This document shows, in pieces, positions 46,534 to 57,743 of a stretch of 64,000 nt of DNA (position 1 is its first letter; every line of letters starts with the position of its first letter). This DNA is from an uncultured Arcanobacterium sp. (GTDB lineage Bacteria > Actinomycetota > Actinomycetes > Actinomycetales > Actinomycetaceae), in contig CAMCHI010000002.1 in NCBI GenBank assembly GCA_945874735.1, positions 62,001 to 126,000 of the forward strand. Reading direction: 5' to 3'. The notes below the pieces were generated by a model, which worked only from the letters and a program-made list of their open reading frames with translations, searched no databases and had not been told where the DNA came from. The translations under genes were made by a program, and so were the position numbers.

Positions 46534-47148
46534 ATGGTTAAGCCTTTCGTAATTGGTATTGCTGGTGGCACTGGTAGCGGAAAAACTACTCTCACTAAGG
46601 CGATTACCCAGCGTTTTCCAGGCGAAACCAGCGTGGTGTATCACGATAACTATTACCGTCGCTGGGACGGTTTAACTTATGAACAGCGTTCGGTCTTAAA
46701 TTTTGACGCCCCTGAAGCATTCGATACTGATTTAATGGTAGTGCAGTTAAAAGAACTAATTGCGGGAAATGCTATCCAGAGCCCGGTATATGATTTCACG
46801 GTACATAATCGTAGTGATGAAACGGTAACGGTAGAGCCAGCACCGGTTATTTTGGTAGAGGGTATCTTAATTTTCTCCGACCCAGATTTGTGCAGTTTAT
46901 TCGATCTGAAGTTATTTGTAGATACTGATGCAGATGTGCGGATCATGCGCCGTATTAAACGGGACGTATTAGAACGTGGTCGAAGTATTGAATCAGTGGA
47001 AGCACAGTACTTGAAAACTGTGAAGCCAATGCATGAATTATATGTCGAGCCAGCTAAACGTCGTGCTGATTTGATTATTCCAGAGGGTGGGCGAAATCTG
47101 GTGGCTTTAGATATTTTGTTTAGCCGTATTGCCGGAATAATTGGTTAA
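46534..47148 (+). CDS. udk: uridine kinase
   Basis: A 204-residue P-loop kinase that phosphorylates uridine and cytidine. Walker A is GGTGSGKT at 11-18, followed by VVYHDNYYRRWDGLTYEQRSVLNFDAPEAFD, VYDFTVHNR and the lid DADVRIMRRIKRDVLERGRSIESVEAQY, all typical of Udk. It lies between the rplKA unit and the L10 leader, bounded by its own terminators, so it is an insert in the ribosomal protein cluster. Confidence 0.93.
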   Translation: MVKPFVIGIAGGTGSGKTTLTKAITQRFPGETSVVYHDNYYRRWDGLTYEQRSVLNFDAPEAFDTDLMVVQLKELIAGNAIQSPVYDFTVHNRSDETVTVEPAPVILVEGILIFSDPDLCSLFDLKLFVDTDADVRIMRRIKRDVLERGRSIESVEAQYLKTVKPMHELYVEPAKRRADLIIPEGGRNLVALDILFSRIAGIIG

Positions 47149-47186
47149 ACAAGTTAAGGTGCCAAGAAACCTGAAAAGTAGTGCTA

Positions 47187-47212
47187 AGACCAGCGTGCTG
47201 GTTTGTTATTTT
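47187..47212 (+). terminator. possible terminator after udk
   Basis: A GACCAGC/GCTGGTT hairpin with a tight loop, followed by TGTTATTTT. Short but well placed 39 bases after the udk stop. Confidence 0.45.
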
Positions 47213-47323
47213 CCAAGGTAGGGAAAAGACGCAATGCTTGATCTTTTCACTTAGTTGAAAAGTATGGTGGTATCACTCACGAAAACCGGATAAAACCTTG
47301 CATATGTAAGCGTTAGTTAGTAA

Positions 47324-47412
47324 GCTATTTGATGCCCAAGACCGCAGGTCTCCCGTTGCCAACGGGGATAAGTTCGCAAAAGCGACACCAGCGCAGGTAC
47401 GAACTAAATAGC
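47324..47412 (+). ncRNA. L10 leader (ribosomal protein L10/L7-L12 autoregulatory RNA)
   Basis: The leader before rplJ holds the conserved core GCCCAAGACCGCAGGTC followed by TCCCGTTGCCAACGGGGA. A closing stem pairs GCTATTT (47324-47330) with AAATAGC (47406-47412). These match the known L10 leader, where the L10(L12)4 complex binds and lowers expression of rplJ-rplL. It explains most of the 351-base gap between udk and rplJ. Confidence 0.83.
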
Positions 47413-47426
47413 ATTATTATGCCTAG

Positions 47427-47455
47427 ACCCCTCGTGCTTGCGCGGGGTTTTTCTT
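47427..47455 (+). terminator. attenuator-like hairpin after the L10 leader
   Basis: ACCCCTCGTGC pairs with GCGCGGGG, followed by TTTTT, 15 bases past the L10 leader and 45 before rplJ. Position inside the leader suggests conditional termination. Confidence 0.75.
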
Positions 47456-47499
47456 TTGCCTACTGAAGATTTTGCGGCTTTTTCATGGAAGGAGGTCCC

Positions 47500-48021
47500 A
47501 TGGCACGGACCGACAAGTCTGCAGCGATTGCAGAGCTAACGGAACTTTTCCGCAGCTCTTCGGCTGTTCTTGTAACTGAGTATCGCGGTTCTACCGTGGC
47601 GCAACTTAAGACGCTTCGTCGTGCGCTAGGTAGTGAAGCTAAGTACACGGTTGCTAAGAATACCCTCGCACGCTTAGCGGCTGCTGAGGCTGGCGTTGAA
47701 GGACTCGACGCTGCGCTCAAGGGCCCAACCGCGTTGGCATTCGTGACTGGCGACGTTGCTTCCGCAGCAAAGGCACTTAAGGAATTTTCTAAAGAAAATA
47801 AGAATCTAGTTCTCAAGGCTGGTGTGCTAGAAGGAACTATCCTTAACGCTGAAGATGTTGCTAAGCTCGCTGATCTCGAATCTCGTGAGGTTCTACTTGC
47901 CAAGACTGCTGGAGCTCTCAAGGCTTCGCTTTACAAGGCTGCATATGTATTTACTGCACCACTTGTTAAGACGGTGCGCACTGTTGATGCCCTGCGCGAG
48001 AAGCAGGAAAACGCTGCCTAA
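47500..48021 (+). CDS. rplJ: 50S ribosomal protein L10
   Basis: A 173-residue L10, MARTDKSAAIAELTELFRSSSAVLVTEYRGSTVAQLKTLRRAL, with the C-terminal helix that carries L7/L12 dimers. The in-frame ATG at 47485 overlaps the ribosome binding site GGAGG, so 47500 is chosen. It is followed by rplL. Its leucines are mainly CTC/CTT, unlike the CTA-rich genes around it. Confidence 0.96.
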   Translation: MARTDKSAAIAELTELFRSSSAVLVTEYRGSTVAQLKTLRRALGSEAKYTVAKNTLARLAAAEAGVEGLDAALKGPTALAFVTGDVASAAKALKEFSKENKNLVLKAGVLEGTILNAEDVAKLADLESREVLLAKTAGALKASLYKAAYVFTAPLVKTVRTVDALREKQENAA

Positions 48022-48106
48022 GCTAGTGTATTTAACTACTTAAGCAACGGAACAAACCCAAATAAAAACTGCCTCGCAATAGGCAAAAAAGGAAGGACGG
48101 TCAATC

Positions 48107-48490
48107 ATGGCCAAGCTTACCGCTGAAGAACTTATTGAAGCTTTCAAGGAGCTAACCCTAGTAGAGCTAAACGACTTCGTTAAGAAGTTTGAAGAAGAAT
48201 TCGATGTAGAGGCTGCTGCTCCAGCTGCTGTTGCAGTTGCTGCTGCTCCAGCTGCCGCTGCTGCTGAAGAAGATGAGAAGGACGAGTTTGACGTAGTAAT
48301 CGAGTCTGTAGGCTCCAACAAGATTGCTGTGATCAAGGAAGTTCGCGCTCTTACCCCACTAGGTCTAAAGGAAGCTAAGGAACTAGTTGATGGCGCTCCT
48401 GCAACTCTACTAGAGGGCGCTAACAAGGAAACTGCAGAAAAGGCTAAGGAAGCCCTAGAAGCTGCAGGCGCAACTGTAGTTCTTAAGTAA
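48107..48490 (+). CDS. rplL: 50S ribosomal protein L7/L12
   Basis: A 127-residue L7/L12. The N-terminal dimerisation part ([32 protein letters not shown]) is joined by an alanine/glutamate hinge to the factor-binding C-terminal domain ([27 protein letters not shown]). GGAAGGA precedes the ATG. A very strong terminator follows. Confidence 0.97.
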   Translation: MAKLTAEELIEAFKELTLVELNDFVKKFEEEFDVEAAAPAAVAVAAAPAAAAAEEDEKDEFDVVIESVGSNKIAVIKEVRALTPLGLKEAKELVDGAPATLLEGANKETAEKAKEALEAAGATVVLK

Positions 48491-48530
48491 TCTTCTAAAC
48501 AGGCTTAGCCTGTAAGTAAGTTACTGCAAG

Positions 48531-48568
48531 GTGGGGGTAGAACCAATCCGGTTCTACCCCCACTTTTT
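48531..48568 (+). terminator. strong terminator after rplL
   Basis: A perfect 14-base-pair stem (48531-48544 with 48550-48563), 5-base AATCC loop, then TTTTT. Most rplJL transcripts should end here, so rpoB needs its own promoter. Confidence 0.92.
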
Positions 48569-49073
48569 ATTTAATGAATTAAATGCTGATTTCCCTAAAA
48601 GGAAATTTGGAAGCGCTTAATTTCCGTTCTATGTTATTGCTTTACTTTTGCACACACCGTGGTCTGGCTTGCAATACTCTGTTTTGGTGGATAGAGTACA
48701 TAAAGAACTGGGAGAACCTATTTGACTAGCCTCACTGGGTATAGATGAGGTGTTTAGCTAAAAGAAAGATGGGTTTATAGCAGGATTTACAATCTAGGTA
48801 GATCGATGAAACTGACTCATGCACCCGAGTTAGACCTTCGAGGATTGCCTAGAGTATAGGTGTCGTGACCTCTTCCACATTGGTAGAGGGTAGCTTTCTC
48901 CACCCTTTTTCGGTAAAGTTGAAACTTGTGTTGTGTGCACATTTTTGTACCCAAAATCAAGAATGTAAAACAGCGTAAATAACAATAGAAAACTCTTGAA
49001 GTATCAATGATTTTCTGTATGTTTTCGCTATTGCACACACGAGCCTTACTGGAACCCAGGGAAGGAATATCCT
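48569..49073 (+). promoter_or_regulatory. rpoB promoter and leader region
   Basis: A gene-free stretch of about 500 bases between the rplL terminator and rpoB. A plausible promoter is TTGCAA (48669-48674), a 17-base spacer and TAGAGT (48692-48697). A small hairpin AGGGT/ACCCT (48887-48906) with a following T run may act as an attenuator. An antisense open frame here has no ribosome binding site and is not called. Confidence 0.45.
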
Positions 49074-52000
49074 TTGGCTGCTTCGAGCACCTCGTTACCC
49101 ACCGTTGAAAACGGCCGTCTAAAGGCCGATCGTGTATCTTTTGCAAAGCTCACCGAGCCAATGTCGGTGCCAGACCTACTTAATTTGCAAACCTCCTCGT
49201 ATGGTTGGTTAGTAGGCTCCCCAGAATGGCGAGCTGCTAATCCGGGCGAGAAGTCTGGTCTGGAAGAGATTTTTGAAGAAATCTCTCCGATTGAAAATAC
49301 TGCTCGTACGATGGGCTTAATTCTTTCTAATCCACATTTGGAAGAAGAAAAAGCATCTATTAATGAATGTAAAGATAAAGACCTGACTTATTCGGCTGCT
49401 CTTTATGTGACTGCCGAGTTTCAGAATTATGAAACTGGGGAAATTAAATCGCAAACCACTTTCATTGGCGATTTCCCGCTAATGACCCCGCAAGGTACCT
49501 TCATTATTAACGGTACCGAGCGTGTAGTGGTATCCCAGTTAGTACGTTCGCCAGGTGTTTATTTTGAACGTTTAGCTGATAAGACTTCTGATAAGTACGT
49601 TTACTCTACGAAGATTATTCCATCGCGTGGTGCTTGGCTAGAGTTCGAGATTGACAAGCGTGACGCGGTAGGTGTGCGTATTGACCGTAAGCGCAAGCAG
49701 TCGGTGACGGTATTCCTAAAGGCTTTAGGAATGTCGGAAGCAGAAATTCGGGAAGAATTTGCTGACTATCCATCTTTGCTTGCAACTTTGGAAAAAGACG
49801 TAGTGCATACCCAAGAAGAAGCCTTGCAAGATCTTTACCGTAAGTTGCGCCCAGGAGAACCACCTACGGCTGAAGCTGGTCGCAACCTAATTAAGAACTT
49901 CTACTTCAACAACAAGCGTTACGACTTAACTAAGGTTGGTCGTTACAAGATCAACAAGAAGCTCGGATTGGAGATTCCAGCCGACACCCGTCAGCTTTTG
50001 ATTGAAGACATTATCGGCACTTTGCGTTATCTACTAGCATTACACGCAAACGAAACTGATATTGTAAACAACGCTTCCGGTGAAGCAGTACCAGTAGAAA
50101 CCGACGATATTGACCATTTCGGAAATCGTCGTATCCGTGCAGTAGGCGAGTTGATTCAAAACCAAGTACGCACTGGTTTGTCTCGTTTAGACCGCATGGT
50201 ACGTGAGCGTATGACCACGCAGGAAGCAGAAGCAATTACGCCGTCTTCCTTAATAAACATTCGCCCAATCGTGGCAGCTATTAAGGAATTCTTTGGCACT
50301 TCTCAGCTTTCCCAGTTTATGGATCAAAATAACCCATTAGCTGGCTTAACCCATAAGCGTCGTTTATTTGCGCTTGGTCCAGGTGGTCTTTCGCGTGATC
50401 GTGCTTCTATGGAAGTGCGAGACGTACACCCATCTCACTACGGCCGTATGTGTCCAATTGAAACGCCTGAAGGTCCAAACATTGGTCTGATTGGTTCTTT
50501 GGCTTCTTTCGGACGGGTTAATTCTTTTGGTTTCATTGAAACTCCTTACCGCAAGGTAGTAGACGGAGTAGTAACTGAAGAAATCGAATACCTAGATGCC
50601 GCAGACGAAGATCGTTACGCAATTGCGCAGGCTTCAGCAGAACTAGACGCTAACGGAAAGTTCCTAGGAGAAGAAGTATTGGTACGTCTTCCAGGAGGCG
50701 AACCAGCTCTAATCCCGCCAGCTGAAGTGGGTTACATGGACGTTTCGGCACGTCAAATGTGTTCGGTAGGTACGGCAATGATTCCGTTCCTAGAGCATGA
50801 CGACGCTAACCGAGCTCTCATGGGTGCTAACATGCAACGGCAGGCGGTACCATTGCTACGTCCAGTTGCTCCACTGGTAGGTACAGGTATGGAAGTACGT
50901 GCTGCTGTGGATGCTGGCGATGTAACAGTAGCAGTAGAAGCCGGTGTGGTCACTGAAGTTTCGGCAGACGTAGTACACGTAGAAGAAGATTCTGGTAAGC
51001 ATCGCGTTTACAAACTAGCAAAGTTTGAGCGTTCCAATCCTGGTAACTGTACTAATCAGCGTGTAGCTGTTTCGGTGGGCGACCGACTAGAAAAAGGTTC
51101 GCTAATCGCTGATGGTCCAGCAACTGCTGGAGGTGAACTAGCACTTGGTCAAAATCTGCTAGTAGCTTTCATGGCTTGGAATGGTTACAACTTTGAGGAC
51201 GCTATTATTTTGTCCCAGCGTTGTCAGTCCGAGGATCTACTTACCTCTATTCATATTGAAGAACACGAAGTAGATGCGCGTGACACCAAGCTAGGCCCAG
51301 AAGAAATTACGCGCGATATTCCAAATGTATCGGAAGAAATGCTTTCGCATTTAGACGAGCGAGGAATTATCCGTATCGGTGCTGAAGTTTCTGCAGGCGA
51401 TATTCTAGTAGGAAAGATTACGCCAAAGGGTGAAACAGAACTTACCTCCGAAGAGCGTCTATTGCGGGCAATTTTCGGTGAAAAAGCAAAAGAAGTGCGT
51501 GATACTTCTTTGCGAGTACCACATGGTGAGTCCGGTATAGTAATTGGCGTAAAAGAATTTTCTTCCGAAAACCATGACGAACTAGCCGCTGATGTGCGTC
51601 AGACGGTACGCGTCTACATTGCACAGCGTCGCAAGATTACCATTGGTGACAAGATGGCAGGACGCCACGGAAATAAGGGTGTTATTTCCCGTATTTTGCC
51701 AGTGGAAGATATGCCATTCATGGAAGACGGCACCCCTGTGGATATTGTTCTAAACCCATTGGGTGTACCATCACGTATGAACCTTGGTCAGGTATTTGAG
51801 TTGCACTTAGGTTGGATTGCTGCTCAAGGCTGGGACGCAAGCGCAGCTCGTGCCGCTGGAGAAGAATGGGCTACCCGTCTTCCCGAAAGCGCAGTAAAGA
51901 CTAAGGGACGGCAAAACGTAGCCACCCCAGTGTTTGACGGCGTACTTTCAGATGAATTAAACGGGCTACTAGCTTCTACATTGCCTAACCGTGATGGCGA

Positions 52001-52535
52001 CCGCCTAGTAGACGAAAATGGTAAGGCTCGTCTATTTGACGGACGCACCGGTGAGCCATTCCCAGAGCCAGTTTCGGTGGGTTATATGTATATGCTTAAG
52101 TTGCACCACTTAGTAGACGACAAGATTCATGCTCGTTCTACTGGCCCATACTCGATGGTTACTCAGCAGCCACTAGGTGGTAAGGCACAATTCGGTGGTC
52201 AGCGTTTCGGAGAAATGGAAGTTTGGGCACTGGAAGCATACGGTGCCGCCCATACTTTGCAAGAAATGCTTACCATCAAGTCTGACGACACGGTGGGTCG
52301 CGTAAAGGTTTATGAAGCTATCGTAAAGGGCGATAACGTTCCTGAACCAGGCATTCCAGAATCCTTCAAGGTGCTAGTACAAGAAATGCGTTCCTTGTGC
52401 TTGAACGTAGAAGCTCTTGATTCACACGGTAATGCTATTTCCCTGCAGGACGCCGACGAAGATGCGTTTAAGGTTCCGCAAAACGCGGGAACTCAAACTG
52501 GTCTTGAAGACCTGCAGACAGGTGCAGATTTCTAA
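49074..52535 (+). CDS. rpoB: RNA polymerase beta subunit
   Basis: A 1153-residue beta subunit, normal in length for actinobacteria. The start is TTG at 49074 with GAAGGA upstream. The rifampicin pocket reads [33 protein letters not shown]. In E. coli numbering, Asp516 and His526 are conserved but Ser531 is replaced by Phe (Phe432 here, codon TTT at 50367-50369). Other catalytic and binding segments, including [20 protein letters not shown] and [14 protein letters not shown], are intact. It is followed by rpoC after 98 bases. Confidence 0.97.
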   Translation: MAASSTSLPTVENGRLKADRVSFAKLTEPMSVPDLLNLQTSSYGWLVGSPEWRAANPGEKSGLEEIFEEISPIENTARTMGLILSNPHLEEEKASINECKDKDLTYSAALYVTAEFQNYETGEIKSQTTFIGDFPLMTPQGTFIINGTERVVVSQLVRSPGVYFERLADKTSDKYVYSTKIIPSRGAWLEFEIDKRDAVGVRIDRKRKQSVTVFLKALGMSEAEIREEFADYPSLLATLEKDVVHTQEEALQDLYRKLRPGEPPTAEAGRNLIKNFYFNNKRYDLTKVGRYKINKKLGLEIPADTRQLLIEDIIGTLRYLLALHANETDIVNNASGEAVPVETDDIDHFGNRRIRAVGELIQNQVRTGLSRLDRMVRERMTTQEAEAITPSSLINIRPIVAAIKEFFGTSQLSQFMDQNNPLAGLTHKRRLFALGPGGLSRDRASMEVRDVHPSHYGRMCPIETPEGPNIGLIGSLASFGRVNSFGFIETPYRKVVDGVVTEEIEYLDAADEDRYAIAQASAELDANGKFLGEEVLVRLPGGEPALIPPAEVGYMDVSARQMCSVGTAMIPFLEHDDANRALMGANMQRQAVPLLRPVAPLVGTGMEVRAAVDAGDVTVAVEAGVVTEVSADVVHVEEDSGKHRVYKLAKFERSNPGNCTNQRVAVSVGDRLEKGSLIADGPATAGGELALGQNLLVAFMAWNGYNFEDAIILSQRCQSEDLLTSIHIEEHEVDARDTKLGPEEITRDIPNVSEEMLSHLDERGIIRIGAEVSAGDILVGKITPKGETELTSEERLLRAIFGEKAKEVRDTSLRVPHGESGIVIGVKEFSSENHDELAADVRQTVRVYIAQRRKITIGDKMAGRHGNKGVISRILPVEDMPFMEDGTPVDIVLNPLGVPSRMNLGQVFELHLGWIAAQGWDASAARAAGEEWATRLPESAVKTKGRQNVATPVFDGVLSDELNGLLASTLPNRDGDRLVDENGKARLFDGRTGEPFPEPVSVGYMYMLKLHHLVDDKIHARSTGPYSMVTQQPLGGKAQFGGQRFGEMEVWALEAYGAAHTLQEMLTIKSDDTVGRVKVYEAIVKGDNVPEPGIPESFKVLVQEMRSLCLNVEALDSHGNAISLQDADEDAFKVPQNAGTQTGLEDLQTGADF

Positions 52536-52633
52536 ATCGCATACACAGGGAGTGAGGTGGCCCAAAACGCCCGTCACCTCACTCGCTTGAAAAACAAAAT
52601 CGGCGTGAATAAAGAAAATTGGAAGTAGGAACC

Positions 52634-55600
52634 TTGCTCGACGTTAATCTCTTCGATCAGCTCCACATCTCTTTAGCGACCTCGGAAGATATTCGCTCTT
52701 GGTCGCATGGTACGGTTACTAAGCCAGAAACGATTAACTACCGTACCTTAAAGCCGGAAAAAGACGGTCTTTTTGGAGAACAAATTTTTGGACCTACTCG
52801 TGACTGGGAATGCGCTTGTGGTAAATACAAGCGTCCACGTTACAAGGGTATTGTTTGTGAACGATGCGGAGTGGAAGTTACTCGCTCCAAAGTTCGCCGT
52901 GACCGCATGGGTCATATCGAACTAGCAGCTCCTGTTACGCACATCTGGTACTTCAAGGGAGTGCCTTCCCGTTTAGGATACTTACTAGATATTGCGCCTA
53001 AAGATCTAGAAAAAGTAATTTACTTTGCCGCATATATGGTTACTAGCGTAGATGCACAACGTCGTCACGATGATATGCCTGCGCTTACTGCCGAGTTTGA
53101 GCTAGAACGCAACAATCTAGTAAAAGAACGTGACTTTGAGGTAGAAAAACTACTACAAGCACAAGAAACAGCTTTACGGGAAGCCGAAAACGAGTCTAGC
53201 GCAGCCCGTAAGAAGATTGAGCGCGCTTCAGAAGCAGAAATTACTCGCTTGCGCCGTCAGTACGATGAAGAAATCGACCGCCTAGAATTGGTGTGGGATA
53301 AGTTCGTACGTCTTACCGTAGGCGATTTAGAAGGCGATGAAGAAGTATATCGGGAAATGCAATTGCGTTGGGGCGATTACTTTGAGGCTTGCCGTGGTGC
53401 AGAAGCTATCCAGCGCCGTCTACAAACCTTCGACTTAGAAGCTGAACGCGACCTACTGGTAGAACAAATCGAAACCGGTACGGCACAGCGCAAGACTCGT
53501 GCTCTAAAGCGTATCAAGGTAGTTAATGCTTTCTTGCAGTCAGGCACTAAGCCAGAAGCAATGGTATTAGACGCTTTGCCAGTGATTCCACCGGATTTGC
53601 GTCCAATGGTACAGCTAGACGGTGGTCGATTTGCCACCTCCGATCTAAACGATCTATATCGTCGCGTAATTAACCGTAATAATCGTTTAAAGCGCATGAT
53701 TGATTTAAATGCGCCTGAGATTATGGTTAATAACGAAAAGCGTATGTTGCAAGAAGCAGTAGACGCATTATTCGATAATGGTCGGCGTGGACGTCCAGTA
53801 CAAGGTGCTGGCAACCGTCCGCTAAAGTCCATCTCGGATATGCTGAAAGGTAAGCAGGGTCGTTTCCGTCAAAACTTGCTCGGTAAGCGTGTAGACTACT
53901 CGGGTCGTTCAGTTATTGTGGTTGGCCCAGACTTGAAGCTACACCAGTGTGGTCTGCCTAAGACGATGGCACTAGAACTATTTAAACCTTTCGTGCAAAA
54001 GCGTCTAGTGGATTTGGAATTAGCAAAGAATATCAAGGCTGCTAAGCGGTTAATCGAACGCCAGCGCGATGAAGTGTATGACGTGCTAGAAGAAGTAATT
54101 CGTGAGCACCCAGTACTGCTAAACCGCGCACCTACTTTGCACCGTCTAGGTATTCAGGCTTTCGAGCCACAGCTTATTGAAGGTAAAGCTATCCGTCTGC
54201 ACCCATTAGTGTGTGCTGCTTTCAACGCCGACTTTGATGGCGACCAGATGGCTGTGCATTTGCCTCTTTCGGTAGAAGCACAAGCAGAAGCACGTATTTT
54301 GATGCTTTCGGCTAACAATATCTTGAAGCCTTCCGATGGTCGTCCAGTAACCGTTCCATCTCAGGACATGATTATTGGTTTGTACCATTTGACTATGATT
54401 CGGGAAGGTGGCAAGGGAGAAGGTCGCTACTTTACTTCCGTGGCGGAAGCACAAATGGCTGCCGATCTAGGTGAACTAGATATTAACTCGATGGTAAAGA
54501 TTCGTTTTAAGGCTAACGAAGTAGTGCTACCACGTGATTGGGTAGCACCAGCTGATTACCAAGAGGGCGATGCAGTAGTGCTTGAAACCAGCTTGGGACG
54601 CGCTATTTTCAATAACGCTCTGCCTACTCAGTTCCACTACATCAACAAAGTGGTGGATAAGAAAGTGTTAGGTGCTATCGTTAATGAACTAGCAGAACGT
54701 TATCCAAAGGTAGACGTGGGTGCTTCGCTAGACGCTTTGAAAGACACCGGTTTCTACTGGGGTGGACGCTCTGGTGTTACCATTGCGGTTTCGGACGTAA
54801 AGGTACCTGCCAATAAGGCAGAAATCTTGGAAGCTGCTGAAAAGCGGGCTGCAAAGATTGAGCAAGAATACCAAGAAGGTAACATTCGGGACGAAGACCG
54901 TCGTCGCGATTTAGTGGAATTGTGGACGGAAGTAACCGACCAAGTTGCTAACGAGATGCGTGACCAGTTTGACTACTGGAACAATATTAACCAGATGGTT
55001 TCCTCGGGAGCACGTGGTAACTGGATGCAGATTCGTCAGGTGGCTGGTATGCGTGGTCTGGTGGCTGATCCAAAGGGTGAAATTATTCCACGTCCAATTA
55101 AGTCAAACTATCGTGAAGGTCTTTCGGCGCTAGAATACTTCACCGCTACGCACGGTGCTCGTAAGGGTCTAGCTGATACCGCGTTGCGTACCGCAGAGTC
55201 GGGTTACTTAACTCGTCGTCTAGTAGACGTAGCGCAGGATGTGATTGTACGCGAAGCAGATTGTGGTACAAGCCGTGGTCTAGTAAAGACTCTAGTAACG
55301 ATAGATGCTGACGGCACCCAAGTGCGTTCTGAGGATATTGAAACTTCCGTATTTGCTCGTACTTTAGCTAAAGATGCGGTAGACACAGACGGTAACGTAG
55401 TAGTGGCAGCCGGTTCCGATATTGGTGACGTAGCTCTAGAGAAGATCATTGAAGCAGGAATTACCGAAATTTCTGTACGCTCTGTGCTTACTTGTGATTC
55501 GCGTGTAGGTACTTGTGCAATGTGTTATGGTCGTTCTTTGGCTACTGGAAAGCTAGTAGACATCGGTGAAGCAGTGGGTATTGTTTCGGCACAGTCCATT

Positions 55601-56524
55601 GGTGAACCGGGTACTCAGCTTACGATGCGTACCTTCCACACCGGTGGTGCTGCTTCGGCTGAGGACATCACCCAGGGTCTACCACGTGTACAAGAGCTAT
55701 TTGAAGCACGTACTCCAAAGGGTGAAGCACCTATTGCTGAAGCTGCAGGTAGATTAGAAGTAGAAGAACTAGAGCGTTCTCGCCGTCTAATTATTAAGCC
55801 GGCCCAAGGTGAAGATCTGGTCTACATTGTAAGCAAGCGCGCTAAGATGCTTGTAGCAGAAGGTGAGCAAGTGAAGGTGGGACAACAGCTAGTTGAGGGC
55901 TGGATTGATCCTAAGAAGGTATTGCGTATTTCTGGTCCACGTGCGGCTCAATTGCATCTAGTTTCGGAAGTGCAACACGTTTACGCTTCGCAGGGTGTAG
56001 AAATTCACGATAAGCATATTGAAGTGATTGTACGTCAGATGTTGCGTCGTGTAACGGTACTAGATTCGGGCGATACCAACCTCTTACCTGGTGAGCTAGT
56101 GGATATGGCTGTGTTTACTGATGCCAATCGGGCTGCTACTGCAGAGGGACGCAAGAATGCAACAGGTCGTCCGGAGCTAATGGGTATCACGAAGGCTTCT
56201 TTGGCTACTGATTCATGGTTATCTGCTGCTTCCTTCCAAGAAACCACTAAGGTGCTTACAGAAGCTGCTTTGAACTCCAAGTCGGATCCACTTTCTGGTC
56301 TAAAGGAAAATGTGATTCTAGGTAAGTTGATCCCAGCGGGTACTGGTCTGGAAACTTTGCGAGGTATGCAAGTTAATCCAACGAGTTCTGCTCGCTCGGA
56401 GTATGAGCAATTAAACAATATCATTAACCGCGATATTGATGGTTTTGATGATTTGTATGGATACTCTAGCTTCGATGATTACGACTCTACCTTAGGATAC
56501 GGATACGGTTTATCTTTTAACTAA
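52634..56524 (+). CDS. rpoC: RNA polymerase beta' subunit
   Basis: A 1296-residue beta' subunit. I start at TTG 52634 ([16 protein letters not shown]), which has GGAAGTAGGA just upstream and matches other actinobacterial RpoC starts, not the TTG five codons earlier. Zinc site 1 is Cys60, Cys62, Cys75 and Cys78. The catalytic NADFDGDQM holds the three Asp that bind magnesium, and the second zinc site is in CGTSRG...[14 protein letters not shown] long coiled coil (about 150-215) is visible. The last 30 residues are Tyr/Asp-rich ([14 protein letters not shown]). Confidence 0.97.
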   Translation: MLDVNLFDQLHISLATSEDIRSWSHGTVTKPETINYRTLKPEKDGLFGEQIFGPTRDWECACGKYKRPRYKGIVCERCGVEVTRSKVRRDRMGHIELAAPVTHIWYFKGVPSRLGYLLDIAPKDLEKVIYFAAYMVTSVDAQRRHDDMPALTAEFELERNNLVKERDFEVEKLLQAQETALREAENESSAARKKIERASEAEITRLRRQYDEEIDRLELVWDKFVRLTVGDLEGDEEVYREMQLRWGDYFEACRGAEAIQRRLQTFDLEAERDLLVEQIETGTAQRKTRALKRIKVVNAFLQSGTKPEAMVLDALPVIPPDLRPMVQLDGGRFATSDLNDLYRRVINRNNRLKRMIDLNAPEIMVNNEKRMLQEAVDALFDNGRRGRPVQGAGNRPLKSISDMLKGKQGRFRQNLLGKRVDYSGRSVIVVGPDLKLHQCGLPKTMALELFKPFVQKRLVDLELAKNIKAAKRLIERQRDEVYDVLEEVIREHPVLLNRAPTLHRLGIQAFEPQLIEGKAIRLHPLVCAAFNADFDGDQMAVHLPLSVEAQAEARILMLSANNILKPSDGRPVTVPSQDMIIGLYHLTMIREGGKGEGRYFTSVAEAQMAADLGELDINSMVKIRFKANEVVLPRDWVAPADYQEGDAVVLETSLGRAIFNNALPTQFHYINKVVDKKVLGAIVNELAERYPKVDVGASLDALKDTGFYWGGRSGVTIAVSDVKVPANKAEILEAAEKRAAKIEQEYQEGNIRDEDRRRDLVELWTEVTDQVANEMRDQFDYWNNINQMVSSGARGNWMQIRQVAGMRGLVADPKGEIIPRPIKSNYREGLSALEYFTATHGARKGLADTALRTAESGYLTRRLVDVAQDVIVREADCGTSRGLVKTLVTIDADGTQVRSEDIETSVFARTLAKDAVDTDGNVVVAAGSDIGDVALEKIIEAGITEISVRSVLTCDSRVGTCAMCYGRSLATGKLVDIGEAVGIVSAQSIGEPGTQLTMRTFHTGGAASAEDITQGLPRVQELFEARTPKGEAPIAEAAGRLEVEELERSRRLIIKPAQGEDLVYIVSKRAKMLVAEGEQVKVGQQLVEGWIDPKKVLRISGPRAAQLHLVSEVQHVYASQGVEIHDKHIEVIVRQMLRRVTVLDSGDTNLLPGELVDMAVFTDANRAATAEGRKNATGRPELMGITKASLATDSWLSAASFQETTKVLTEAALNSKSDPLSGLKENVILGKLIPAGTGLETLRGMQVNPTSSARSEYEQLNNIINRDIDGFDDLYGYSSFDDYDSTLGYGYGLSFN

Positions 56525-56577
56525 GGTGGATTGGGGTTCCAAAATTACTAGATAATTTTGGATTGACTCTAGTTTAT

Positions 56578-56635
56578 AAGGGCTGATTTTCTTGAGTGTG
56601 CCAAGTGCCACGTTAGAAAATCAGCCCTTTCTTTG
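56578..56635 (+). terminator. terminator after rpoC
   Basis: A 15-base inverted repeat (56578-56592 with 56615-56629), a 22-base loop, then TTTCTTTG. A second small hairpin lies just before it (56539-56561, CCAAAATTA/TAATTTTGG). Confidence 0.78.
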
Positions 56636-56703
56636 ACGCGCAAAGCGCTAACCAGATAATCTTAAGAACGGTGCCCGTTTCGACAATTCTTTACGTTGCT
56701 TTT

Positions 56704-56750
56704 CTGACGGCCTTATCACAGTTGCAATTTTGATAAGGATGGAACGTCAG
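56704..56750 (+). promoter_or_regulatory. structured leader before rpsL (str operon)
   Basis: CTGACG (56704-56709) pairs with CGTCAG (56745-56750), and CCTTATCA (56711-56718) with TGATAAGG (56731-56738), giving a two-part stem about 105 bases before rpsL. Candidate regulatory RNA of the str operon; the ligand or protein is unknown. Confidence 0.45.
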
Positions 56751-56855
56751 ATGAAGAATGTCGGACGATAGGGAAGTACGGTGTCTTCCTTACCGCAGGC
56801 TCTTTAGAGCAGGCGGGCAGTTCAACTAAAATCGCATAGTTTAACAGGAGAAATA

Positions 56856-57230
56856 GTGCCAACTATTCAGCAGCTAGTCCGTAAGGGACGCAGCAGCAAG
56901 GCGAAGAACTCCAACACCCCTGCGCTCAAGAAGAGCCCGCAGCGTCGTGGAGTTTGTACTCGCGTTTACACCACCACCCCGAAGAAGCCTAACTCGGCAC
57001 TTCGGAAAGTTGCTCGTGTTCGTTTGTCCTCTGGTGTTGAGGTCTCGGCTTACATTCCGGGTGAAGGTCACAACCTCCAAGAGCACTCCATCGTGCTCGT
57101 ACGTGGCGGTCGTGTAAAGGACCTTCCAGGTGTGCGTTACCACATCGTGCGTGGCGCTCTGGACACCCAGGGTGTAAAGAACCGTGCTCAGGGTCGCTCT
57201 AAGTACGGTGCAAAGAAGGAGAAGAAGTAA
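56856..57230 (+). CDS. rpsL: 30S ribosomal protein S12
   Basis: A 124-residue S12 with the decoding-site loop [13 protein letters not shown] and [13 protein letters not shown]. The lysines corresponding to E. coli Lys42 and Lys87, where streptomycin-resistance changes arise, are wild type. The start is GTG after CAGGAG. The stop overlaps the rpsG start (TAATG). Codon use is more C-rich than in neighbours. Confidence 0.97.
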   Translation: MPTIQQLVRKGRSSKAKNSNTPALKKSPQRRGVCTRVYTTTPKKPNSALRKVARVRLSSGVEVSAYIPGEGHNLQEHSIVLVRGGRVKDLPGVRYHIVRGALDTQGVKNRAQGRSKYGAKKEKK

Positions 57231-57700
57231 TGCCACGTAAAGGACCAGCACGTAAGCGACCATTAGTCGCAGATCCAGTACACGGTTCCACTTTAGTAAC
57301 TCAGCTTATCAATCGGGTACTACTCGATGGTAAGAAGTCTACTGCTGAGCGTATTGTTTATGGTGCTCTAAATGCAGTAGGAGAGAAGACCGGTCAGGAT
57401 CCTCTACAAGTTCTTAAGCGCGCTTTAGACAACATCCGTCCTCAGCTAGAAGTAAAGTCCCGTCGTGTGGGCGGTGCTACCTACCAGGTGCCAGTGGATG
57501 TAAAGCCAGGTCGCGCAAACACTCTCGCACTTCGTTGGCTAGTGGACTTTTCCCGCCAGCGCCGTGAGAATACTATGCTTGAGCGTCTCCAGAATGAAAT
57601 TATGGATGCCGCTAACGGTCTAGGTGCCGCAGTTAAGCGCCGTGAAGATATGCATCGCATGGCTGAATCTAACCGCGCCTTCGCCCACTATCGCTGGTAA
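57230..57700 (+). CDS. rpsG: 30S ribosomal protein S7
   Basis: A 156-residue S7, [47 protein letters not shown] at the start and [13 protein letters not shown] at the end. S7 nucleates assembly of the 30S head and often regulates the str operon by binding its mRNA. It is translationally coupled to rpsL by one shared base. Confidence 0.97.
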   Translation: MPRKGPARKRPLVADPVHGSTLVTQLINRVLLDGKKSTAERIVYGALNAVGEKTGQDPLQVLKRALDNIRPQLEVKSRRVGGATYQVPVDVKPGRANTLALRWLVDFSRQRRENTMLERLQNEIMDAANGLGAAVKRREDMHRMAESNRAFAHYRW

Positions 57701-57743
57701 ACCCATGGCTGCATAAGCAGCCCGAAAAGAAGAGAGTTCTTTA

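Noticed and set aside
48817-49146. Antisense open frame across the rpoB leader and start
   Set aside because: No ribosome binding site or recognisable protein; it overlaps the rpoB start and leader.
56856-57230. Streptomycin-resistance changes in S12
   Set aside because: Both key lysine regions (TPKKPNS and GGRVKDLPG) are wild type.
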